From Caprimulgus europaeus (Eukaryota; Chordata; Aves; Caprimulgiformes; Caprimulgidae), in NCBI GenBank assembly GCA_907165065.1, contig OU015526.1, forward strand, positions 67,913,723-67,977,722: a stretch of 64,000 bases of DNA, written 5' to 3'. The notes beneath the pieces are model-generated. The model had not been told where the DNA came from and made no database searches. It worked only from the letters and a program-made list of their open reading frames with translations. Every line of letters begins with the position of its first letter. Within the stretch, counting starts at the first letter, position 1. Position numbers and translations under genes: made by a program. Shown here one piece after another: positions 39,301-50,293 of this stretch.

Positions 39301-42300
39301 CTTGGTAGGAACAAAGAAAGTGACAAATGACTGGCATGGAAAGTTAGAAACCTAGCAGATTTCTGTGGGATTTTTTTTCCTGAGTACTGACATCACTTTG
39401 TACGACTGACTGAAGCTCTGAGGCTTTTGTCTGTCCCTGCACTATGTGCCATGAGTGTTGATGGCTTCTGCCTGGGTGACTTAAAGTTTACTCCACGTCG
39501 GGCGATCCCATGCCAGTACTGACAGAATTGAGTACGTTGTTGGCACGATGCTTGCCGCACAAAACTTAATCCACCTGCCTTACCATTCTAGAGCCTTACC
39601 TAGGCATTTAATGATTACAGTTATGCTACATGTACTTTTTTACATTAGCATAAGTTGTAGGTACAGCATTTCAGCATTGTATCTTCCTACATTTTCCTTT
39701 TCATCTTGCTCGGCTTTACCTGCTCTTTGCTCCTGAATTACACAATCTGTTGGGTTTTTTTTACCCAGTCCTGCTGCAGATCACAGATACATTTTGTACC
39801 TAATATGCTACTGTTGCAAGGCTGGCTGAGATACCTGAATTCCAGTATTCTTCTGTTAAGTCAGTTAGTTAATTTATGTAATTGCAGCACATTAGTTAAT
39901 AAATAATATGTTAAAGTGTGTGTTTGAATATTAGAAATAAGGTCTAGGCAATCGCAGAGGAACACTGTTTAGCTCCCACAACTCTTAAAGAATTCCACTT
40001 GGAACAGCTGTTCATGATGTTTCAAAAGCAGGTTTCATTTTAGATTCTTACTTTTAGTTACTAAACTGAACGCAGAGTAAAACTAACACAGCAAGCTTTT
40101 GTGTGACTGTCCTGGCTTTGCTAGGATAGAGTTAATTTTCTTCTTAGTAGTTAGAACAGCTGTGTTTTGGCTTCAGTGTAAGACTTGTTATGAGAAGAAT
40201 GTTGATAAAAGTACTAATCAAAAGTTAAAAAAAAATAATTAAAAAGCAAAACCAGGACAGTGACTGTTCTATGGTTTTCAAGTAAATTCTGGGCTTGAGG
40301 GAAGGATTACACTTTGCTGTCATATGACTTCCCAGTTTCTCCTTCTTTAAGGAAAATTGCTTATCTTCCCACCACCTGTTACATTTGGAAGTTTAAATCT
40401 TCCCTTTTTTTTGTCACTCTCCGTATCTGAAAGCATTAGAGAATCTGTCTTCTGCCTGCTCCTGCTGATTCTTTTTGCTACAGAGAGAAGAGAAATGGAG
40501 GAGACAAAAAGAGAGCTTATAAAGGATACAAAGAAGATAGGAAGGGAGGCTCCTCCTTCAGGTACTGGGGTGGGGAAGTAATTTGGGCTAGAACTTGAAA
40601 ATAGTCTCTCCTTTCTGGTTTTTTCCCCCCTCTGCTTCCTTGTTGATGGTAGAACTTCAAGCTGGTGGATGTCAGCTTGAATCCGATACAAATCTGATTT
40701 TCCTCTGAGATTTCTCAGCATGGTATCTGTAGTCATAAATATTTTCTACTATCTTGGATACTAAGAAGTTTTACAATTCCTTTAGAGTCATTATCTGCTT
40801 CTTTGTTTTGTGGAGTTGAAGGTGACAAGGTTTGAGCTGTGGAATACTGAATGATTTGAGATCCACATTTTATCATGAAGATATTAAAAAAAAAAAAGGA
40901 AAAAAGGCAAAAGCATGGCACAATTGCAAATCTCAGAAACACTTGTAGATTTCTTTGCCCTCAGTGAGAATGATTTGTTGGCAGAGTGCTTCTTGAAGGG
41001 CACTGTCCATGGGATTTACTGTTCTGTTTTGTTCTATGTTAATTTTGGTGGCATTGCTAAAGGATGATGTGTTCTTCATTTGTCCACTCATTGGCTTTTT
41101 CTCCTTGTTTTCCTTGCCTTCTAGAAAAAAAATCCAGGAAGTAAAAGACTGTTGCAAAGAAATGGAATTTCAGGGGCACAGTCTGAACGTTATTTGTGAA
41201 GTTACACATTTATTTATATGAAATACTGTTGAAATTAATATTGGACTAATTAAAATTAATAATGTAAAATGGTATAGCTCTCCAGTTCTGGCTTTTTACT
41301 GCTTCTGATGTCTGAAGTCGTTTGGTTTGGTTTTTTCCTTCTGTTGAAATTAGTACTTATGGGAGGTGCTAGATTTGCATCATTTAAAATTTTTAATCTC
41401 TTTGTTAAGAGTATGAGCAAAGGCTTTGTGAATTTTTGTCAAGCTCCTCTGTTAAGAGCTTCTTTTTAGAACAGAAATCTTGGTCTACATCTGTTTTAAA
41501 CTGCTATCTCTATTTTTTTTTTCATAATATTTCTCCTTTTGATAAGAATAGAGACATTATTGTAGACATGTATCGGGTATATTTACAGATGGGAAAACTA
41601 ATTTCTTAGAGCTTCACTAATTATTACAAACTCTTTGGCTCAACTTATGGCTATACTGTAGGCAACATTTTTTGATACTCCTATGAAGTCTCATATTTTA
41701 ATAAATTAGGGTTTTCTAGATTTTTATCACCCAAGAATCAGGAGACTCTCATCTTACATGTGACTACCATCTGAATTTATATGGTTACTTTTGTTTCAGT
41801 TTTACTGAGCTGAAACAGTAAGAATTGGGAGGTGGGGGCTGGCTTTTTGGTTTTGTGGGGTTTTTTTAACACTGAAATAGTGCTTATGAGATGTAGGCAT
41901 GACCTGACAAGGATAGAATTGAGCACTGCTTCATTACTGTTTTTAACTGAGCCCCTGGCAGACTGTTAAGTTGTAAAATGCCATCTTATATCCTTTCTAT
42001 CAGATTTAGATATGATTTCTTGTTTACTCTTGACAGAAAGTATTGCAAAGGGTACTCAGTTTCTAGAAACTCTCACTTCAAGAGCTCAGTTTGAAGTAAA
42101 AGAAGAGACTTGCCAAACCACAGTAACTTTTCTATGAATCATGCTGTGGTTGCTGAGGTTTAGTTTTTATAATGAGCATAGAAACCTAAAAAGCAGGTAT
42201 GGGAGTGCCAGCTTGTAAGTACTGAAGCCCAAAGTGGAAATCAAAACAGCTGGGTGCCTGGATTCCTTCACAAAACACACAGCATACAGTGAGTTGCTTA

Positions 42301-45091
42301 CCCTAGAAGGGCACCCTACGTGCTGATCAGAGAGCAGCAGCCTGGAATTTGCATTATTTGGTGCCTGCACTGCTCTTTAGTGCAGTGACACGGCCTCAGT
42401 AAGGAAGTGGAAACCACCTCTGTTGCTTAGCCTATAGTTTGTCTAGGGAATTCAGGAGAGTAAAAAGGTACTTTCCTCCACCCCTCTCCAGTGCCTGTCA
42501 GTTCAGAGATCTAACTGACACCAGGTCTCATAGAAAGCTTACTGCTTTTTGTGAATAGTTCTATCCTAGTAGTGCAAGCTGGGACATACTTTGGGTGAGC
42601 TGAGGGGAGTATAGTACTTTTCTGACTAGTTTCTGCATTGCAATAACACATAATAAGAAGGGGGTAAGCACAGAGCTCCTTATCCCTTAACCAAAACAAT
42701 ATGCTAGAAGAATTCCTGGCTGAAAAGGGGAGTTCCCTTAGGATGCAGGTGTCCCCCCGTGGTGGATGACTGATAACTGCAATATTGTACTTTGCTGTCT
42801 AAGTCAGAATTTAGTCAGATTTGGGACGCCTGAATTGCCCTGTTTTGGACTCTGGTCTCAAAATTGTCTAATACAATACTTGGATTTGAGGACTTCCCTA
42901 AAGGAAACCAACTTAAGTTCGTTGTTTTAGGTAGTCACTTACAAGTCTGAAGAAAGTATGTGTTATTGTGAGAAGAGGCTATGCTGAAGCTGTTAAAATT
43001 GGTTATTAAATCTGACAGCAATCAATTTCTACTAATTAAGGAGAATTCTACACTCCGTATCACAGAGATGTTTTCATGGGTTATTGTCAACAAGCAGTTC
43101 ATTCTAAAACTGAAATTGGCTTATTTTCCTTACTAGTGTGTTGTATATAGTGCATTGTTAATATAGTTATGTTTGCAAAGTAAAATTAATTTCTTCTGCA
43201 GAAGATGAGGGTGAAGGTGGTGAAGATATTGATGATGAAGAAGAAGAAAATGAAGTTGCAGAGGGAAGTCAAGAAGAAAGTGATAAGTCAAATAAATCTG
43301 GTTCAGAAGATGAGGTAAGTTTAGTTGGGTTTTTTGCCCTATTTTTCCCTTGCCCTTGTTCAACATCACACTTCTAACTAAGCCCAGTTACCTACAACAA
43401 GAGTTTTTCTTCTGTTGAGCCATAAAACAAGTCATGAGGTGGGGATATGTTTTTATTTGTTTGACACCTCAAATGCTCTATATAGGTTTGAAACACATCT
43501 CTTCCCATGTAGTTTTGTCTAGGAGATGATACTTATTCTAGAACACAGGTATGGTATAGAAGTGACCATGCAGGTCTCTAAACACGAAACATTTTACAAA
43601 AGTATAGCTTTTAACAGGTTATTAAATGAATTGCAAGTCTTGAAAATTTGGATGCTGCAGGAGATGTCAATCTCTATTTATTAGGCTATTTAATTGATGG
43701 AACACATCTAACAGAATAGACTTTCAGTGAGACCTAGAAAAACCTTAAGCTTTCAGTTAGTCATTTGCTTGTTTAATTCCAAAGTAAGGTTTTAAGTAGA
43801 ATTACTGTATCGATTTGAATTCAGCACCTGCAGTTTCATTTTTCTTGTGCAGATTAATCCAGTCACCAGATAATCTGTAAAATGTTTTTCAAAAAATAAC
43901 ATTGCAGAATGGAATTTGTGTGTGCTTTTCTTGCTTGTTGACTGCTCATTATCCTTTCATTTAGAAACTCGGGTATCTCTGAAATGCTTTAGATCCACCC
44001 AGAGTATTTCTGTTGGTCATTTTGTGCTTGTCACTCCCTAAGCGAGTCCCTTCTCAGATTAGGGGAGTTGTTTAATGTCATGTTAACTCCTTTCCATATA
44101 AAACTCCTCTAGGAAACTGTCCCTTGCATGAGGTTGCATTGTTTCAGCGCTGAAATTCTTCATTTATTACCCCTTATTCAGCACTTCCTCTTGTTCCTGT
44201 GAGGAAACTTTTTTTTCCCTTGTGCATTTACCTAGGAATTCAGTATCTGATGAACCCCATTAAGATGCATGTGACTCTTTGTGAAAGCAATTAACAAGAT
44301 CTGAATGTGACACAGTGTCACAATGAGGTTATGTCTTGCTCTCCTCTGGGTATTCTCAGGGTGTACAAGCTTCTGTCATGAGTTAGCTCGTGACCTACTT
44401 GGGAGAAGTCACGCACACCATGTCTTCATTCAGGTTGTGCCACATTCTGTGAGCTGTTCCTTCTGAAGGAGGTGCTTGCCATGAGGTGATGCAGGGAAGT
44501 GAGGAAGTAAGGCATTGTCTGAGAGCAGGGTTCATGGTGGAAAGGCTTTTCATGCGCCTCTGCAAGCTAATCACTTTTAAACTGAGAGGAACACCTCCCA
44601 TCTAAGAACAGTTTGTTCTGTTTGTAGCTCTCCAAAGGCAGCAGTTAGAATGTTTTAAATGCTTCTTGCTTAACAAGTGGAAATTAAAATTAGCATAAGA
44701 TGCACTTTAAGGAAGTTTGTGAACTTCATTAAAAAGTCACTGCTTTTAAACCAGTGAGTAAATGGGCAAAACCAAATTTCTGACATCAGTTTAGATGTAG
44801 TAATCTCTTCCTTCTGAATAGAGAAAGGAGAAGTCTTCTACTGACTTTATCATTAGATTAATATTGTGGGGAAAAAAAGTCCTTTCATTAAGTGTTGCAT
44901 GTAGTGATAATATGATTGGGGGAGTAATAAATAAACAAGTCAGTTTCAATAATTAAATTTAAATGGCATTAAAATGTTAATGCTGAATTTTTTATTTGTT
45001 TATTTTTCAGATGAAAGGAGCTGATGAAAGCGCACGTTCTGGAGACGGCCCACTGAAATCGGTGCGCAAAAGAAAAGTACGAAAGGACTGA
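21170..45091 (+). CDS. CLGN: Calmegin, ER lectin chaperone (complete CDS, 14 coding exons)
   Basis: The exons 21170-21331, 22236-22306, 25288-25346, 26374-26515, 27329-27410, 29613-29805, 31702-31891, 32512-32625, 33263-33419, 36261-36476, 38007-38126, 38306-38447, 43202-43314 and 45011-45091 have AG/GT borders and join in frame to 613 residues (human calmegin is about 610). The product has a signal peptide (1-20), calreticulin-family signature 1 around Cys156 ([10 protein letters not shown]) and signature 2 around Cys190 (IMFGPDKCG), a likely disulfide pair. A P-domain follows, with four acidic KPxxW repeats (271-338) and several WxxPxxxNPxY repeats (340-405). One transmembrane helix (about 478-499) and an acidic cytosolic tail ending RKRKVRKD complete it. 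In mammals calmegin is a testis ER chaperone for fertilin-type sperm proteins. Calnexin is the main alternative, but the N-terminus, the tail and the synteny favour CLGN. Confidence 0.96.
22236..22306 (+). CDS. CLGN: CLGN exon 3
   Basis: Acceptor cttttag, donor gtaagt; 71 nt. Encodes [20 protein letters not shown], the start of the globular lectin domain (YF-ETFD is conserved in calnexin and calmegin). Confidence 0.93.
22307..25287 (+). other. CLGN: CLGN intron 3, no further features
   Basis: AT-rich intron; no exon or clear interspersed repeat recognised. Short T runs only. Confidence 0.5.
25288..25346 (+). CDS. CLGN: CLGN exon 4
   Basis: Acceptor ggtttag, donor gtaagt; 59 nt. Encodes [19 protein letters not shown], matching the WV(L/F)SKAKKDD block of the family. 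Too short to stand out as an ORF. Confidence 0.93.
26374..26515 (+). CDS. CLGN: CLGN exon 5
   Basis: Acceptor gttttag, donor gtaagt; 142 nt. Encodes [20 protein letters not shown] and [16 protein letters not shown] plus DNKPLIV. The overlapping frame opening at 26303 is a shadow. Confidence 0.95.
27329..27410 (+). CDS. CLGN: CLGN exon 6, calreticulin signature 1
   Basis: Acceptor tgcctag, donor gtatgt; 82 nt. Encodes [19 protein letters not shown], which fits the calreticulin-family signature 1, including the Cys of the lectin-domain disulfide. Confidence 0.95.
27411..29612 (+). other. CLGN: CLGN intron 6, T/G-rich tract and no exon
   Basis: A strand-biased T/G tract at about 28268-28335 contains several GGG and GGGG runs between T runs and could form a G-quadruplex on the + strand. 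Nothing else is recognised. Confidence 0.45.
29613..29805 (+). CDS. CLGN: CLGN exon 7, calreticulin signature 2
   Basis: Acceptor cttctacag, donor gtattg (a weaker GT site); 193 nt. Encodes IMFGPDKCG (signature 2), [20 protein letters not shown], and DKKTHLYTL. Part of the carbohydrate-binding face in this family. Confidence 0.95.
29930..29993. repeat. Short tandem repeat in CLGN intron 7
   Basis: About 22 bp (cttaaatgatttaatgactg plus two bases) occurs twice in tandem with minor changes. Confidence 0.6.
31702..31891 (+). CDS. CLGN: CLGN exon 8, first P-domain repeats
   Basis: Acceptor caatttag, donor gtgagg; 190 nt. Encodes [20 protein letters not shown] and two motif-1 repeats with KKPDDWDE and VKPDDW. 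The split Trp codon at the donor recurs at the next exon, in line with repeat-unit exons. Confidence 0.95.
32512..32625 (+). CDS. CLGN: CLGN exon 9, further P-domain repeats
   Basis: Acceptor attgaag, donor gtaaga; 114 nt. Encodes two motif-1 repeats: [16 protein letters not shown] and [12 protein letters not shown]. Both depart from the KP(D/E)DW consensus (KPEGW, KPKDW). Confidence 0.95.
33263..33419 (+). CDS. CLGN: CLGN exon 10, P-domain motif-2 repeats
   Basis: Acceptor ttcctgtag, donor gtaaca; 157 nt. Encodes [33 protein letters not shown], and [10 protein letters not shown], the other arm of the P-domain hairpin that recruits protein disulfide isomerase partners in this family. Ends in phase 0. 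Confidence 0.95.
34092..35700. repeat. GT/GC-rich minisatellite (alternating purine-pyrimidine)
   Basis: About 1.6 kb of tandem, degenerate units of roughly 30-50 bp built from (GT)n, GC and GAGAGC blocks (gtgtgagagcgtgtgtgtgc and variants). The left kilobase is more regular; from about 35125 it decays into looser GT repeats with ATATAT inserts. It fills more than half of CLGN intron 10. Lack of TAA/TAG/TGA-forming steps leaves all frames open for hundreds of codons, which explains the large His/Thr- and Cys/Val-rich open frames here. Confidence 0.95.
36261..36476 (+). CDS. CLGN: CLGN exon 11, end of P-domain and lumenal domain
   Basis: Acceptor cttaaaag, donor gtataa; 216 nt. Encodes [16 protein letters not shown], then [20 protein letters not shown], the conserved C-terminal strand of the lectin domain. 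Confidence 0.95.
36477..38006 (+). other. CLGN: CLGN intron 11, no exon seen
   Basis: Contains a 104-codon open frame on the - strand (37173-37487) without recognisable similarity or splice context; taken as chance. Confidence 0.45.
38007..38126 (+). CDS. CLGN: CLGN exon 12, transmembrane helix
   Basis: Acceptor aatgtag, donor gttaga; 120 nt. Encodes [20 protein letters not shown] followed by LFCWPAK, a single membrane-spanning helix bounded by Trp and a basic end. Confidence 0.95.
38306..38447 (+). CDS. CLGN: CLGN exon 13, cytosolic tail (charged)
   Basis: Acceptor gttgtag, donor gtaaga; 142 nt. Encodes a Glu/Asp/Lys-rich tail (for example [20 protein letters not shown]). Tail sequence is poorly conserved between species; frame and composition support it. 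Confidence 0.92.
40108..40259 (+). mobile_element. Short LTR-derived element with inverted ends
   Basis: Starts TGTCCTGGCTTTGCT and carries the same GTTAATTTTCTTCTTAGTAG block as the LTR at 14642-15040, but ends GCAAAACCAGGACA, an inverted copy of its own start. GTGAC lies on both sides (40103-40107, 40260-40264), like a 5-bp target duplication. Either a 152-bp internally deleted element or a truncated LTR whose internal CCAGGACA mimics a terminus. Confidence 0.6.
40484..40561 (+). other. Candidate cassette exon in CLGN intron 13
   Basis: A 78-nt open segment follows a long pyrimidine tract ending in gctacag and precedes a CAG|gtactg-type donor. Its length is a multiple of three and its phase fits between exons 13 and 14. 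It would insert 26 mostly charged residues ([18 protein letters not shown] in the middle) into the cytosolic tail. I know of no such segment in mammalian calmegin, so this may be chance. Confidence 0.3.
43202..43314 (+). CDS. CLGN: CLGN exon 14, acidic tail
   Basis: Acceptor cttctgcag, donor gtaagt; 113 nt. Encodes [20 protein letters not shown] then [12 protein letters not shown]. The SNKSGSEDE end matches mammalian calmegin closely. Confidence 0.95.
45011..45091 (+). CDS. CLGN: CLGN exon 15, C-terminus and stop
   Basis: Acceptor atttttcag; encodes [20 protein letters not shown] then RKVRKD and TGA at 45089-45091. The basic RKRKVRKD end is the typical ER-retention type tail of calmegin. Confidence 0.96.
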   Translation: MKGADESARSGDGPLKSVRKRKVRKD

Positions 45092-46110
45092 GTTACTTCC
45101 AGCTAGTATTTGTAGGTCTAGATAGTAGCAACTTCTGGCATGCCACTTCAGTGGGCCTGGCAGCATGAAAGTTCCTGAGATCTAAAGCAAAAAGGGGGAC
45201 TCGTTGCTACTCCACCTCCTTTTTTAACTCTAACCTCTTTTAACCTTCCCAAAATTCCTTGATTCTGTTTTCTAAGCAGAAGTACTATCTGTGAGGAGTT
45301 AGCTGATGTTTTGAATTCAGAAAAAAAAGTGAAATTACAAGTTGGCCAACTGATTTTAAGGTGAAGATTCTTAAGATTTGAAGATTTCTAGTAATTAGTA
45401 TTAGTTGGAGATAAACTTCCACTAAATATTTTTTAAAAAATATGAATAAATTATAATATTTTTGCAGCTCTAGCACAAAATTAGCTGGTTACACTTTTTC
45501 AGCTAAGAGAGGACGATGGTATAGATGTAGTGTCTATAGCAGTTTACATTGCTAGGAGAAAAGGTATTTTTTTCTGTGCAGAGCTAAATGCAATAATTGT
45601 TTTTGTATGATACTAGCAACAATTTTTATTGTAAATTATTTATTTTGGTTGATCTTGTTCCATGGGTGGTCACCTGTTCACTTTAGACATTGGTTACAGT
45701 AATTTATTTTTAAGGGATATTTTAAAATAGAATACTCATAGAACAAGTGGTAATTGATGTGACTTGTTTTACTTTTGAATGCAGATATCAAATCTGCATT
45801 AGTAATACACAGATTATTTTTTCAAACTTTTCTAGTTCTCCTGTTCCAAACCAGAGTGGTATAACCTCTGTTTATAGAATACTTGCTAAGGGTACACTGC
45901 CTCCTGAAAATATTCAGTAGTTCTTGCTTAATATGAAATTTATTAATATAGATAAGAATTTTTGATGGATTAAGTTTTTTACAGATGTGAGTTAACTGGG
46001 CATTCTCATAATATAGTTTAAATAAACTGCATATTGTAAAAGAAACTTTGTTTTGTTAAAGAGCTGTATATTAAAACAAACAAACAATAAAACTGCAGTG
46101 ACCAGACACC
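45092..46110 (+). other. CLGN: CLGN 3' UTR and poly(A) signals
   Basis: AT-rich, about 1 kb. AATAAA hexamers occur near 46021 and at 46086-46091; the last is the likely end of the transcript. SCOC approaches from the other side and ends near 48.0 kb. Confidence 0.7.
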
Positions 46111-47985
46111 TCTTGCTGCTTGGCAGCCGCCTGTAACATCAGTGGGATGTAAAACGCCAGCAAAAGCAGTCGGACATTAAAAGCAAGTCGGAATACATGG
46201 ATTCATAAGGAGCCCTCCTTGTGCCTGGCAAGATGTTAGTTCACTTAAAAAATAAGTATTTTTCACAGCAAACCAAGTCATCAAAGATTCCACGGAAGTC
46301 TCTAACAAATGAATGCTCCTTAATTAACCCTAATGAAGAAGCCAGTGTCTTCAAGTGCTTAAGTGTTAAAGTTAATTATATTGGACTCAGTTTTGTTTGA
46401 AGTACATAGAAAGGCCTCTGGTTGTTTGTTTGGCTTGGGGGGGGGTGGGTTTTTTTTTCTTTCTTTGGAGTTTGTTTTGGGTTTTTTTGTTTTTCACTTA
46501 AATGCAAGTTCCATCCTCTTTATTTAGGGTCTACATGCAAAAGGTAAGAAGCAAAGACTCCATATTCATCCTCCTGCCTATGACTTTTCAGCAACAGATA
46601 AAGTTGTTACCAGTGTGGTATCCTGCTAGTAACAGCTACTGTGAGCTGTCAGGGAGCGTTTCAGCACACCTTCTGAATGAATCTTGCCTGAACCTGGTAA
46701 AAGTCCTTTGGAATGGTTACAGCACTTGGCTGTGGTTTGGGGGGTCGGTTTTTGGTTTGGGGTTTCTATTTTTTGTTTGGTGTTATATAGTTACTCCAGG
46801 CATTGCTCACCCCACAGGGGATGCTCACCCCACAGAGGATGCTAGGCTTCCTGTAGAGTTCTGAAATTAAGGTTCCCATAAAGTCTTGTTTAATGCCCCA
46901 TCAACACTGTTGCTTGTACCTCACTTCAGTAAATAAGGAGCCATTTCTAATGGGTAAAATAGTCTTGTGAGGCCATGACTCAAGGGTGTTGTTTGCAATA
47001 ATACTGACTCTGTAAGGCCTGTCTCACTTTAATACTGACCTAATGACTGATTACCTGGAACCTGGAGATAGAAGACATCTTTCTGCACATCAGCTTACTT
47101 GGATCTAGCCTTATGCTCTCTCCAGTTAGGCAGAGATCAGGGCTTTGGGGATTTAAGGCTCTAGATCTAGAAAGCCAGGCAAAAGGGGAACCCCTTCCAT
47201 TGGCACTTGCAACACTGAGATTTCACCCACAGTTCCTGGTGAAGTCCATTTATATCTGAACAGGTGTTCCAGGAAAAATACTTGATCTTGCTATCACGGC
47301 TGCTTGAAAGCGCTTTTAAATTAACAAACTAATGATAATCCAGTTCCAGGATGCCTTGCTATTAAAACAGTCAGTCACCTCTGGAACTCCATGAGTATTA
47401 CACCTGTGCAGCCTGCACTTTCACCAGCTAGGTCATAGCTTACTACAAGGTCTTAGTGAGGATGCCAAATCCCAGACTGAGAATTTTCTGTATTCGGGGA
47501 AGGCTAAATTGGACTGAGGGCTTTTTGTTTAATTACAACAAAGCTACTCCTCAGTTAGCTTCCACCTTCATGAAGGTATGATGAAGTAATGATTCTGGTT
47601 TCTGTCTAATGTAGAGCTCACTACCTGTTTAGGAAAAGGTAAAATCCCTTCTATTCTAATTTGGTTTAAAGTTCTCCCATGTGGAGAGGTGTGTTTTAGC
47701 TTTAACAGCACGGGGTGTGGTCCACCAATCCTTTTCCTTTTTCCTTTAACCAGAACAGAAAAGTATACACAAATGTAAGATTCACAGGTGAAAATACCAT
47801 GAGGCAAGAACTGGAAGCTTGCTGAAAATAGATTAATTAACCCATGCTTAATCTTAATACTTGCTAATTACACTTAATCTTTCCAACATTCCAGCTATGT
47901 AGAAACATGATGCCAAGCCCTACTCCTTTTCCACCTTTTGACTACAGATAGTTAGAAGTTTTAGGGTTTACAAATGTGAAACCAA
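46111..47985. other. Convergent intergenic spacer between CLGN and SCOC
   Basis: No exon recognised. G/T-rich tracts with G runs at 46430-46495 and 46735-46785. A 19-bp tandem repeat (gctcaccccacaggggat and the same with agagg) at about 46806-46843. Confidence 0.5.
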
Positions 47986-50150
47986 ACTAATAGAGACAAA
48001 TCAAAAGTTTTTATTTAGTGTAAAGTCAGAAATACAACATCTTTTAAAATATTCATAAGTTAAATGAAGGCCACAGTAGTGGGATGTAAAATGCTATATA
48101 GATGAAATGACTACTTACACACTGATGGATAAAATAGCACTATCCAGTCTTACAATACAAAACCATGATTTTTAAGATTACTTGATCTTGGGAAATGGGT
48201 GAAGTCTTAACAAGCGCATGCTCTGTTACCACTTGATCTCTTACAGTGCCCATGGAGATGTGCAGTGACGTGACTTTAAAGCTAGGATGGCTATAATGCA
48301 ATCTTTAGAAGTCAAGTGCTTGGTTTGCTTGTTCTTTTTTTTTAATGCTCAAACCCTGGACTAACCATGTGATCTGCTCTACCTGCTAGGAATTCTTAGA
48401 TGAACTTACAGTTCCAGATAGGCAGTAAAGTGAGAGAGTAGTCCATGAGAGATTAAAAACAATTTTGGATGTTTACAGGAGCCCATGACAGAAATTGTAT
48501 CAGCCATTTGTGCCCTGGTGGGCAAAACTTAATTTTTATTACCATGTTTCTTGATTCAGACTCGTAAACAGCCCTCGAGACCAAACTATCAGTGCTTTGT
48601 TTGCAGTCACTTGACTTGCCTGACACTCCAGTGAGCGCTGTATAGTCATCTTAAATAGGAGACCTCTCCTTTGGGAGGGAGGAACCTCACAATGTCAGCT
48701 TACACCTGAGACACAGCAGTGCTCAGCTGCCAAGAAACGTGGGGTTTGGGAGGGATTTATTTTGCTATTTTATCCACTCATTCAGTTCCTGCAGCTTTGT
48801 TTTATAGAATTCATCACAGCAAGGCTGAAAGAGATCCTTGAACTAGTGGTTTCCTTTTGTTAAAAAGTACAACAGCTTCATTACTGACGAGACAGAATCC
48901 CTAAGTAAGTCTGCAATGCTGCTGCAGGGCAAGGTGAAACAGATGCAACCAAGTACTGCTAAACCTAACGTGGCTGGTTGTATTTCGGCTTCTGCTCTCC
49001 CTTAATACTGATTATGCTAGACATGCTGCCTCTGCAGGAAGTGCTCAGAGCTCCTTTGCCAAACCTGCTAACAAACAGCCAAGCCAGTACAAAACAGGGC
49101 ACCTTGACACTAGGCATTGCTCAGAGCAGCGCAGGTTTGAGAGGCAATAGCCACCTCTGTCCACTGCAGTCTTCTGCCTTAGATGTTTTGTGCAGCACCT
49201 CAAGAGGTACTTCACAAGCTCAAGCGCAGGAAAACAGTTGCTCTAAGGCCTGAAGCAAAGACAAGTTTGGCACTTCAGGAGGAAAATAAAAGGTGTCAAG
49301 GCAAGACTTGTTCTCAGTTCCTCACTGCAGATTGTTCACAGTGGGAACACTGCTGACCTTTTGTTTCTGTCAAGCTTACTACTCGGGTTTTTATTTAATT
49401 CTTCATCACACAACAATCATACATCATGATGCTGTGCCTGGTCATTCTTTGAGGAAACAGGAAAGTGAAAATGGTTTGAAGTGTACATCTTGCAAACTGC
49501 AAACACTCTTGACACTGCATCGGTTCAATGTAAGTTGCTTATCCTTGTTCTTCCTCCTATACCCTCCTCCTTCCCAAAAAAGCTTGGGTGCTTTTCTGTA
49601 TGCAGGCCCTGCAAATTATGTCATACTGTTACTACTTCATAGAAATTCTTTACTGTTTTATAGGCTTTTGTTTAAAGTTGTTTTGCAGAGCTATGGCCAG
49701 TACAATACAGTAATCTAAATATATCTGAGGTGAAAAAGGTGATGCAATTAGACTTTGAATATTTCTATCAAATGAGGTTTCAACACAATATTTTAACTGT
49801 ATTATTTTGCTAGTCAAGAACACTACCCTAAGACCTCAAAGAATGCCAACAGACTTTTGTGTCACCTGACAAACTGAACCCAGTTTTTAACAACATATGC
49901 TCATTTTTAAAACACTATGAAAGTTTAGTCAGTCTCTACACTACACTTGCACATCGCTTCATCTTAACAATACACAAACTTATGTCTCCTGTTCACGGCA
50001 ATGTTCTTAATTCAGTTTATCACCAAAGGTTATAAATCTTCATGTATCGGTTAAAACCACAAACTAAGGTATTTTAGTTCATGTAGCGTTATGCCAGTTA
50101 AAACAAAAAAAGACAGCAGCAGTACAATGACATCATCTGTGAGTCAACCC
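47985..50150 (-). other. SCOC: SCOC probable 3' UTR
   Basis: Follows the SCOC stop on the - strand. TTTATT at 48010-48015 (AATAAA on the - strand) is a plausible poly(A) signal, giving a 3' UTR of about 2.1 kb. Open frames inside it (48978-49253, 49293-49718) have no recognisable similarity. Confidence 0.5.
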
Positions 50151-50293
50151 TTACTTCCTTTTGCTTTTTGTGTCAGTTGTTTGGAAAACACTAGATGCTG
50201 ACATCAGATTTTCTATATACTGTCCAAGAACTTGGTTTTCTGATTTCAGTTTCAAGTTTTCTTCCTTAACAGCATCTACTCGTGCTGAGAGAT
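50151..50293 (-). CDS. SCOC: SCOC last coding exon
   Basis: On the - strand, acceptor ccttcacag, then [47 protein letters not shown] and TAA (50151-50153). This is the core coiled coil. No ATG at its start, so it is easily missed as an ORF. Confidence 0.97.
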
